Shown here piece after piece: positions 1 through 4,952 of a stretch of 5,515 bases of DNA. Location of the stretch: NCBI GenBank assembly GCA_012031955.1, contig JAAURZ010000205.1:1-5515 (forward strand), given 5' to 3'. Under the pieces are notes generated by a model. It was not told where the DNA came from and searched no databases. It worked only from the letters and a program-made list of their open reading frames with translations. Origin of the DNA: Bacteroidia bacterium. Lineage in GTDB: Bacteria; Bacteroidota; Bacteroidia; Cytophagales; Cyclobacteriaceae. The first letter of the stretch is position 1; each line of letters begins with the position of its first letter. The position numbers and the translations under genes are program-made.

Positions 1-330
1 GCTCATGACCCGGGTTTGAGTTGCGGAATAAGAAGCCACATTTTTCTGACGCACCTCCTGCGAAGCCCGCAGTTGTTCCATGCCCTTGCGGGTGATGCGA
101 AAGAGCCGTTTGCGCCGGTCGCCCCTTTTTTCAGAACTACCGCCCAACTTCGAGTCAAGAAGGCCCTTGTCCTGCAGACGGTAGAGCGTAATGTGAATGG
201 CACCCAATAATATCGAACGGCCGGTGTGGAGTTCCACCTCCTTCTTCACCGTAATCCCGTACGCTTCGCCGTCCAGTATGCAGACTGCGAGAAGTATGAG
301 TTCTTCCAGTTCTCCGATTACTCTGCTCAT
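1..330 (-). CDS. PadR-family transcriptional regulator (partial at window edge)
   Basis: The frame is open from the ATG at 330-328 to base 1 (110 codons), and its stop lies outside the window. The protein begins MSRVIGELEELILLAVCILD and has the PadR winged-helix pattern: an N-terminal GELEEL-LL helix, AYG near residues 23-25, HTGR at 35-38, LGAIHITLYRLQDKGLL as the DNA-contacting helix region (about 42-58), and the basic wing RGDRRKRLFRIT (69-80). PadR proteins are DNA-binding repressors, often of transporter or stress genes. It is clearly paralogous to the PadR at 578-910: GE-EEL-LL-V, HTGR, LG, RL--KGL and RG--RKR all match. A full PadR domain is about 100-115 residues, so it probably ends just outside the window. 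In this family arrangement a permease gene would be expected next, on the minus strand to the left; that is inference. A TAnnTTTG-like box at 366-359 supports the start. Confidence 0.88.
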   Translation of the reverse strand, partial: MSRVIGELEELILLAVCILDGEAYGITVKKEVELHTGRSILLGAIHITLYRLQDKGLLDSKLGGSSEKRGDRRKRLFRITRKGMEQLRASQEVRQKNVASYSATQTRVMS

Positions 331-358
331 TGTTAGCTTCAAATTTTGGTTAAATATA

Positions 359-366
359 CAAAATTA
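359..366 (-). promoter_or_regulatory. Candidate -7 box for the left padR
   Basis: On the minus strand this reads TAATTTTG, a full match to the Bacteroidota -7 consensus TAnnTTTG. It lies 28 bases upstream of the ATG, which would leave a short AT-rich leader. I see no clear TTG -33 element at the usual 17-23 base spacing, so the call is tentative. Confidence 0.4.
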
Positions 367-526
367 TAACTAATGTAATAACCCGGGGCACGCGGCATTG
401 CGCATGTAGCATTAAAATTCGTGACGAGGACTTGACCTCGGGGTGAAATGGAAAAGAATTCAACCGGCAACGGGAACTATAGCTGGAATCACCCTGGGGA
501 GATTTGATCTTAATTTAACCCCACTT

Positions 527-556
527 TGTATGTATAATCAAACCATTTTACATACA
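527..556. promoter_or_regulatory. Inverted repeat, candidate PadR operator
   Basis: TGTATGTA at 527-534 and TACATACA at 549-556 form a perfect 8-bp inverted repeat with a 14-base spacer, ending 21 bases before the padR start at 578. PadR regulators generally bind dyads with ATGT/ACAT-like half-sites, and both half-sites are present here (ATGT 530-533, ACAT 550-553). The half-site spacing is wider than in the best studied PadR operators. The right arm overlaps a weak -7-like TACATTTA (553-560), and a TTG (526-528) lies 24 bases upstream of that. Autoregulation is inference. Confidence 0.5.
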
Positions 557-577
557 TTTACGTAATTAACATCTGAA

Positions 578-910
578 ATGAAGGGTACAAACCTCGGAGA
601 ATTTGAAGAACTGGTGCTGCTTACCGTGGCTGCGTTGATGAAGGATGCCTACAGCGTGGCCATTTGCGACGAGCTCACGAGTCATACCGGCCGCGCGGTG
701 AAGCTGGGCGTGGTACATGCCGTGCTCAACCGACTGGAGGAGAAAGGGCTTGTGAAAAGCGCGCTGGGCGAAGCCACGAAAACGCGCGGCGGTAAGCGCA
801 AGCGATTCTATCAGCTCACGGTGCCCGGCAAGGCCGCGTTGGTGCGCGCCAAGTCGATGCGCGATCAGCTTTGGGACAAGATACCGTCGATGGCCTGGAA
901 AAAAGCGTAG
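578..910 (+). CDS. PadR-family transcriptional regulator
   Basis: This 110-residue protein has the usual size of a single-domain PadR. The N-terminal LGEFEELVLLTVAAL helix (6-20), AY (24-25), HTGR (36-39), the helix LGVVHAVLNRLEEKGLV (43-59) and the wing RGGKRKRFYQLT (70-81) define the winged helix. The C-terminal part (about 85-110) would be the short dimerisation helix. It is a cytoplasmic DNA-binding regulator, most likely a repressor of its own gene and the next. The stop (908-910) is one base before the ATG of the permease at 912, so the two are almost certainly one transcript and translationally coupled. The ATG is preceded by an AT-rich leader without a Shine-Dalgarno sequence, as is usual in Bacteroidota. 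The inducing signal cannot be read from the sequence. It is a paralogue of the divergent PadR at the left edge. Confidence 0.93.
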   Translation: MKGTNLGEFEELVLLTVAALMKDAYSVAICDELTSHTGRAVKLGVVHAVLNRLEEKGLVKSALGEATKTRGGKRKRFYQLTVPGKAALVRAKSMRDQLWDKIPSMAWKKA

Positions 911-911
911 C

Positions 912-3542
912 ATGAAAGAGCAACAGCAACACAATCCGCCCGCATGGGCACAGCGATTTGTAGAGTGGTATTGCAAACCGCGGCTCGCAGAAGACCTTAT
1001 CGGCGATCTCAACGAATACTTCGATCGCAATGTGCAAGCCATCGGTCCGCGTCGCGCGAAGCTGGTCTACGTCGTTGACGCCCTCAAGTTTTTCAGAAGT
1101 TATACGGTGCGAAGGCCCACATTTATTCACCTTTTTATCAACTGGATCATGATCGGAAGCTACATCAAAACGTCAGGTCGAAATTTAATGCGCAACAAGC
1201 TGTTCTCGACCATCAATATCGCAGGCCTTGCCATCAGCATGTCTGTCGGGTTATTGCTCATCGCGTTCGTACTGGACCTGCAGTCATACGACAGATTCCA
1301 CAAAAACGGTGACCGCATCTATCGCATCACAAACATACCCAGTTTTAACCGCGAGCAGAGCAGCAAGTTCGCATCAACGGCCATAAAGACCGGAAGACTT
1401 ATTAAAGAAAAGGTGGCGGGCGTTGAAGAAGTCGCTGTTATACGCCAGGATTTTACCCACGACGCCAAGGTGGGCGACAAGGTTATTCCTTTAAATGGAT
1501 ATTGGGCCGAGGCATCGTTGTTGCGCATTCTTTCGTTTCCGTTGATTGAAGGCAATTCCGAGACGGCGCTGAAGGAACCTTACTCGATCGTGCTCACCGA
1601 GAGTGCGGCAAAGAAGCTATTCGGCAGCGACGACGCGCTCGGTAAAACCATTACGTTCGACACGTTAGATTACCAGGTCACCGGCGTGATGCAGGATGTT
1701 CCGTTCTTTTCACACATGAGCTTCGACGTGTTGCGGTCGTTTTCCACGTTCGAACAGCTTTCCAGAAGTAACAATGATGTTGACAAGTGGACGAACATGT
1801 GGTCTAACTATGTGTACCTCCTGTTGCCGCCCCGCGCCGACCTCGATGCCATACAATCGCAACTGGACGAAATAGCCAAAGAGGAGAACAAAGCCGACGA
1901 ACGCACTACGATACAACTTGAGTTACTTCCGCTGCACGACATTGCCATCGGGGAGGACCTGAGCAATTCCATTGGGCCACACATGACGCCGCTTGTGCTC
2001 TGGATTCTCGGAGGTCTCGCATTCGTGGTGATACTGTCGGCCTGTTTCAACTACACCAACCTGTCGATAGCGCGTTCGATGCGCCGCTTCAAAGAGATTG
2101 GCCTTCGCAAAGTGATCGGTGCAGGCAAAGGCCAGGTGCGCCGGCAGTTTCTTGTGGAGGCAGTTATCATTTCCGTGATGGCCCTGGCGCTTTCGTTCAT
2201 GATTTTCCTGGTGTTGCGTGACTATTTTATCAACATGGCACCGGAATTACAACGCATGGTGAAGCTCAATCTCACCTTGCCAATGGTTGTCGCATTCATA
2301 TTTTTTGCAATAGTAGTAGGTGTCATTGCCGGATTCCTGCCGGCGATATTCTTTTCCAGGGTCACTATTATCAATGCGCTCCGAAATTCAACTGCCGTGA
2401 AGGTGTTCAGACACGTAACCCTGCGGCGCGCTTTGGTTGTGATTCAGTATACGCTTACGCTTATCTTCATCACAACCACAGCCATTGGGTACGTTCAGTA
2501 CAAAGAAATTCTGGCGTTCGATCTTGGCTTCAACACCGAGAATATTCTGAACATTGACATGCAGGGCAACAAGCCTGATGTACTGGTTAAAGAACTGAAT
2601 GAGATGCCGGAGGTGTCCGCCATTTCGAGGTCGTCGATGATTACCAATGTTGGCAACTACTGGGGCGGTTATATGAAGTACACGGACTCAAACGATTCGG
2701 CATTGGTTTGGTACAACCACATCGACGAAAACTACCTTCCGATCCATGGCCACAAGCTAATTGCTGGTACTAATTTCGTCGCACGGCCCGCCACGGCAGA
2801 AGCAGCAAGTGAAGCCATTGTGAATGAACAAGTTTTGAAACGTTTTCATATCGGCAACAACAATCCTGAAAAAGCAGTCGGCGAAGAGATCACCATGGAT
2901 GGCCACAAGCTTACCATCGTGGGTGTGGTTAAAGATTTTCACTACGGCAAGGTTGATAATCTTATCGAGCCTGTGGCGTTCACCTACTGGACGCCGGAAG
3001 ACAGGGCCTTCATTAACGCGAAGATCAAAAGCACGGATATGATCGCCACCATGTCGAAGATCGAATCGGCATGGAAAACGATTGACCGCGTACATCCGAT
3101 ACAGGCAAAATTCTACGATGACCAGATTGAAGAAGCATACACCGAATTTTCTTCGATGGTAAAGATCATCGGGTTTCTTTCGTTCCTCGCCATTTCCATT
3201 GCGTCGATGGGATTGTTCGGAATGGTGGTGTTTACAACCGAGACAAGACTGAAGGAGATCAGCATCCGCAAAGTGCTGGGCGCAAGTTCTGGAAACCTTG
3301 TATATTTATTGAGCCGCGGTTTTCTGATACTGTTGTTGATATCGGCATTGATCGCGCTGCCTCTCACATATATTTTCTTCGATCAGGTGGTGCTCACCAA
3401 CTTTCCTTACCACACGCCTATTCAGATTAAAGAGTTGTTCGTTGGTTTGGTGGGTGTTTTGGTAATTGCATTTGTCATGATTGGATCGCAGACGATGAAG
3501 GCGGCCGGGAGTAACCCTGCCGAGGTGTTGAAGAGTGAGTGA
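912..3542 (+). CDS. FtsX/MacB-like ABC transporter permease with N-terminal prefix domain
   Basis: This 876-residue inner-membrane protein has the duplicated FtsX/MacB layout. Residues 1-79 are a soluble prefix (PPAWAQRFVEWYCKPRLAED..., then GDLNEYF) of the type called 'permease prefix domain 2' and found with PadR partners. The classical permease starts near M80 (GSYIKTSGRNLMRNKLFSTIN). Predicted helices are about 100-122, 360-380, 415-437, 455-482, 506-527, 750-775, 801-824 and 840-860. Two extracytoplasmic MacB-like domains lie at about 125-355 and 530-748. The two FtsX coupling motifs are EIGLRKVIGAGKGQV (395-409) and EISIRKVLGASSGN (782-795). It ends with the typical NPAEVLKSE. Such proteins work with a separate ATPase in mechanotransmission, efflux of antimicrobials or lipoprotein-related processes. 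No ATPase gene is in the window, so the substrate and partner are unknown. The preceding padR is the likely regulator. Confidence 0.93.
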   Translation: MKEQQQHNPPAWAQRFVEWYCKPRLAEDLIGDLNEYFDRNVQAIGPRRAKLVYVVDALKFFRSYTVRRPTFIHLFINWIMIGSYIKTSGRNLMRNKLFSTINIAGLAISMSVGLLLIAFVLDLQSYDRFHKNGDRIYRITNIPSFNREQSSKFASTAIKTGRLIKEKVAGVEEVAVIRQDFTHDAKVGDKVIPLNGYWAEASLLRILSFPLIEGNSETALKEPYSIVLTESAAKKLFGSDDALGKTITFDTLDYQVTGVMQDVPFFSHMSFDVLRSFSTFEQLSRSNNDVDKWTNMWSNYVYLLLPPRADLDAIQSQLDEIAKEENKADERTTIQLELLPLHDIAIGEDLSNSIGPHMTPLVLWILGGLAFVVILSACFNYTNLSIARSMRRFKEIGLRKVIGAGKGQVRRQFLVEAVIISVMALALSFMIFLVLRDYFINMAPELQRMVKLNLTLPMVVAFIFFAIVVGVIAGFLPAIFFSRVTIINALRNSTAVKVFRHVTLRRALVVIQYTLTLIFITTTAIGYVQYKEILAFDLGFNTENILNIDMQGNKPDVLVKELNEMPEVSAISRSSMITNVGNYWGGYMKYTDSNDSALVWYNHIDENYLPIHGHKLIAGTNFVARPATAEAASEAIVNEQVLKRFHIGNNNPEKAVGEEITMDGHKLTIVGVVKDFHYGKVDNLIEPVAFTYWTPEDRAFINAKIKSTDMIATMSKIESAWKTIDRVHPIQAKFYDDQIEEAYTEFSSMVKIIGFLSFLAISIASMGLFGMVVFTTETRLKEISIRKVLGASSGNLVYLLSRGFLILLLISALIALPLTYIFFDQVVLTNFPYHTPIQIKELFVGLVGVLVIAFVMIGSQTMKAAGSNPAEVLKSE

Positions 3543-3607
3543 TTGGCCAACCCACAAACGCCCCGCCACCACCCAGGTGAGCACAACGTTGTGTCGCGTT
3601 CTCATAG

Positions 3608-3718
3608 GCCTGTACAATCGCTGAGTTATTTATTGGCTTGCTGCCGGAGCCGCTGATGGCATTTGTGGCGATAGCGTCGCGGGCGACGAAGGCGGCGAGG
3701 AACAATCCGGCCGAAGTG
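3608..3718 (+). pseudogene. Remnant of an FtsX-type permease C-terminus
   Basis: Read in the frame of codon 3623-3625, this stretch gives IAELFIGLLPEPLMAFVAIA followed by SRATKAARNNPAEV. It aligns without gaps to residues 839-872 of the permease just upstream (IKELFVGLVGVLVIAFV... to ...MKAAGSNPAEV), with about 19 of 34 positions identical, including ELF-GL, AFV and KAA--NPAEV. The frame is closed on the left by TAG at 3605-3607. After NPAEV the usual four or so terminal residues and stop are replaced by unrelated sequence. Many shared residues use different codons, so this is not a fresh tandem copy but the tail of a diverged paralogous permease, the rest of which has been deleted. It has no plausible start and is not expected to make a functional product. 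Confidence 0.7.
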
Positions 3719-3823
3719 TGCACGTGGTTGCATTGGGTCAGCGCGGTGGGCAAGCAAACAGCAGAACAGGTACATCTTTCCGGGGAAGCGCAGGCCAAGT
3801 CGATAAGGAATTTTGGACTTGCT

Positions 3824-3853
3824 TTGTAAATATTCATATCTATCGTAATATTG
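3824..3853 (+). promoter_or_regulatory. Candidate arsR promoter
   Basis: TTG at 3824-3826 (within TTTG 3823-3826) and TAATATTG at 3846-3853 are separated by 19 bases. They match the Bacteroidota -33 TTG and, with one mismatch, the -7 TAnnTTTG. Transcription would start near 3858-3861, leaving a leader of about ten bases before the ATG at 3870. The -7 element lies inside the ArsR operator, so a bound repressor would block it directly. Confidence 0.55.
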
Positions 3854-3865
3854 CGTTATAACGAT
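3840..3865. promoter_or_regulatory. ArsR operator 1 (upstream of arsR)
   Basis: The core CGTAATATTGCG (3844-3855) is a near-perfect palindrome with one mismatched pair. It overlaps a second palindrome CGTTATAACG (3854-3863), and the outer ends ATCGT/ACGAT (3842-3865) also pair. AT-rich dyads of this kind are typical binding sites of ArsR-family repressors. Positions 3840-3860 recur in opposite orientation at 4216-4236 with 20 of 21 bases identical. Confidence 0.75.
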
Positions 3866-3869
3866 CCGC

Positions 3870-4199
3870 ATGGGTATCACCAAGTCAGCGTTGTTCAAAA
3901 AGCGTCAAAACAAGATCGCCGGTCTGGCGAAAGCATTTGACCATCCCGCCCGCGTCGCTATTCTCGAGTACCTGCTCAGCAATAACACCTGCATTTGCAA
4001 CGACCTGGTGGACGAACTGCCGCTGTCGCAGTCGACAATCACGCAACACCTCAAAGAGCTGAAGCGGATCGGCATCATTAAAGGTGAAGTGGAGGGGCCG
4101 AAGGTAAATTATTGCATCGATGAAACTGTCTGGGAAGAAGCGAAGGACATATTTATCAATATGTTTTCACGATATGTAAAGAAGAACGATTGCTGCTGA
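3870..4199 (+). CDS. arsR: ArsR-family metalloregulatory repressor
   Basis: This 109-residue protein is a standard-size ArsR/SmtB winged helix. AKAFDHPARVAILEYLL (20-36) is the conserved first helix pair. SQSTITQHLKELKRIGII (53-70) is the recognition helix and its follow-up. KGEVEGPKVNYCID (71-84) is the beta-wing. Metalloid-binding candidates are the CxC pair in NTCICNDLVDEL (C41, C43), comparable to the ELCVC motif of classical ArsR, plus C82 in the wing and C108-C109 at the very end. In the apo state such proteins hold their promoter closed and release it on binding As(III)/Sb(III). The ATG is favoured because it directly follows the operator and gives the full N-terminus (MGITKSALFKKRQNKIAGLA). 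The downstream arsenate-reductase-like gene and a second operator fit an arsenic role. All visible features are intact. Confidence 0.92.
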   Translation: MGITKSALFKKRQNKIAGLAKAFDHPARVAILEYLLSNNTCICNDLVDELPLSQSTITQHLKELKRIGIIKGEVEGPKVNYCIDETVWEEAKDIFINMFSRYVKKNDCC

Positions 4200-4215
4200 A
4201 ATTTTTTTAGTCAAG

Positions 4216-4236
4216 TATAACGTAATATTACGATAG
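4216..4236. promoter_or_regulatory. ArsR operator 2 (upstream of the arsenate-reductase-like gene)
   Basis: The core CGTAATATTACG (4221-4232) is a perfect 12-bp palindrome. The 21-base block is the reverse complement of 3840-3860 with a single difference, which makes this copy the more symmetric of the two. It lies 17 bases after the arsR stop and 62 bases before the next start, so the next gene probably has its own ArsR-controlled promoter. A -7-like TGATTTTG (4242-4249) follows it, but I see no clear TTG -33 element. Confidence 0.75.
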
Positions 4237-4297
4237 TAGGATGATTTTGAATATGCCGACGAACGAAAATTCATTTTTACCATAACCTTGTTGTGTC

Positions 4298-4681
4298 ATG
4301 CCGTTTACACCAGAGACTAAGCCAGTGCTGTATACCCATGTGCTGGAAAACATTGAAGCATATAAGAAGGAGTTCGCGTCGATTCCTGAAGAAAGAAAGG
4401 GCGCGCTGAAGAAGCTCGCTTTATTTGTTGAAAGCAGGATAAGGTCAGGGGCGAAATCGGAACTAATTTTTATATGCACGCATAATTCGAGAAGGAGCCA
4501 CATCTCGCAAATATGGGCCCAGGCTGTTGCCGCCTACTATCATGTACCCGATGTGATCGCCTACTCCGGAGGAACGGAGGCAACCGCGTTCAACGCAAGC
4601 GCGGTGAAAGCTATGGAGGACGCCGGCTTCAAGATCGCCAAAGCGACCGACGGAGCGAACCCCCGGTACGAGGTTCGTTAA
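4298..4681 (+). CDS. N-terminal fragment of the arsC-like gene
   Basis: This 127-residue open frame carries the N-terminal helical extension (VLYTHVLENIEAYKKEFASI, about 10-29), the P-loop CTHNSRRSHISQIWAQ (60-75) and YSGGTEATAFNASAVKAMEDAGF, then stops at TAA 4679-4681. In the same frame a TGA follows at 4694-4696. Alone it lacks the CX6C pair and the general-acid Asp, so it should not be catalytically competent even if translated. The ATG at 4298 is chosen because the N-terminal extension of this family fits it well. Confidence 0.75.
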   Translation: MPFTPETKPVLYTHVLENIEAYKKEFASIPEERKGALKKLALFVESRIRSGAKSELIFICTHNSRRSHISQIWAQAVAAYYHVPDVIAYSGGTEATAFNASAVKAMEDAGFKIAKATDGANPRYEVR

Positions 4682-4703
4682 CGCAGAAAACGCTGAGTGC
4701 ATC

Positions 4704-4952
4704 ATGGCATTTTCGAAAAAGTATGACCATCTGGAAAACCCGCAGCGTGGGTTTGGAGCTGTGATGACCTGTGCGGAGGCCGATCACAATTGTCCGGTGG
4801 TGGCCGGTGCGTCAGCCAGGATCGCGCTACCCTACGACGACCCCAAGGACTTTGACGGCACGCCACAGGAGGCCGCGAAGTACGCCGAACGTGTGCATCA
4901 GATTGGACGTGAATTGTTGTATGCGTTTTCATTGATCAACCTGCCTGCGTGA
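4704..4952 (+). CDS. C-terminal fragment of the arsC-like gene
   Basis: This 82-residue frame starts at an ATG that is probably just an internal methionine (M136 of the restored protein). Family-like sequence continues upstream of it (AENAECI, from 4683). It contains TCAEADHNCP with the CX6C cysteines, YDDPKDFDGTP with the likely general acid, and a C-terminal helix (AAKYAERVHQIGRELLYAFS). It has no P-loop, so it cannot act alone. Its stop TGA (4950-4952) overlaps the GTG start of the next gene. Confidence 0.7.
   Translation: MAFSKKYDHLENPQRGFGAVMTCAEADHNCPVVAGASARIALPYDDPKDFDGTPQEAAKYAERVHQIGRELLYAFSLINLPA

Larger units (their letters stand above)
331..577. promoter_or_regulatory. Shared intergenic region of the divergent padR genes
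   Basis: These 247 bases separate two divergently transcribed padR genes and must carry both promoters. The two ends are AT-rich (331-380 and 508-577), while the middle is more GC-rich. The middle contains a short GC stem, CGAGG at 425-429 pairing with CCTCG at 436-440 around a 6-base loop. I find no convincing coding frame, tRNA or known riboswitch in it. Confidence 0.6.
3543..3869. other. Gene-poor spacer between the permease and arsR
   Basis: These 327 bases contain no intact gene. They hold a 12-bp perfect palindrome CACAACGTTGTG (3582-3593), a decayed permease tail (about 3608-3718), a stretch of unrecognised sequence (3719-3810), and the arsR promoter and operator (3824-3865). No clear rho-independent terminator is visible after the permease stop. 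A frame starting at TTG 3638 remains open to 3829, but beyond the permease-like part its translation (CTWLHWVSAVGKQ...) matches nothing I recognise. Confidence 0.6.
4298..4952 (+). pseudogene. arsC: Frameshifted ArsC-like arsenate reductase / LMW-PTP-fold protein
   Basis: Two adjacent frames together encode one protein of the low-molecular-weight tyrosine-phosphatase fold, in the long (about 200-220 residue) form common in Bacteroidota arsenic operons. The first frame ends ...NPRYEVR at TAA 4679-4681. The second continues AENAECIMAFSKKYDH from about 4683. Removing one A at 4680 or 4681 turns CGT TAA C into CGT TAC and gives YEVRYAENAECIMAFSKKYD, a 217-residue protein with nothing missing. The restored protein has the phosphate-binding loop CTHNSRR (C60 to R66, CX5R), a CX6C pair (C158, C165) in TCAEADHNCP like the redox cysteines of thioredoxin-coupled pI258 ArsC, and YDDPKDFDG (179-187) as the general-acid loop. 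The complete set of catalytic residues suggests a recent mutation or a sequencing error. ArsR operator 2 lies upstream. Plain phosphatase activity is the alternative function. Confidence 0.82.

Noticed and set aside
566..1130. Minus-strand open frames opposite padR and the start of the permease
   Set aside because: They lie antisense to two confidently assigned genes and give low-complexity His/Arg/Cys-rich translations typical of shadow frames.
1149..1151. ATG at permease residue 80 as the true start
   Set aside because: The 79 residues before it match the known prefix-domain type, stay in frame from an ATG one base after the padR stop, and have normal codon use, so the start at 912 is preferred.
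3675..3688. CGTCGC-GG-GCGACG stem as a terminator
   Set aside because: The loop is only two bases, no T-run follows, and the stem falls inside the permease-like coding remnant.
3638..3829. A 63-codon TTG-started frame as a real small gene
   Set aside because: Its first third is clearly the tail of a permease, the permease-like sequence extends upstream of the TTG, and the remainder resembles nothing. A decayed remnant explains it better.
3475..3898. Two minus-strand frames across the permease-arsR spacer
   Set aside because: Their translations show no recognisable domain, and they overlap the permease end, the permease remnant and the arsR operator. They are most likely chance frames in GC-rich sequence.
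4199..4210. T-run after arsR as a rho-independent terminator
   Set aside because: Seven T residues follow the stop codon, but no stable GC stem precedes them.
4676..4700. Programmed ribosomal frameshift in the arsC-like gene
   Set aside because: There is no recognisable slippery heptamer before the stop, no obvious downstream stem or internal Shine-Dalgarno sequence, and this family is not known for recoding. A simple one-base insertion fits the restored sequence.
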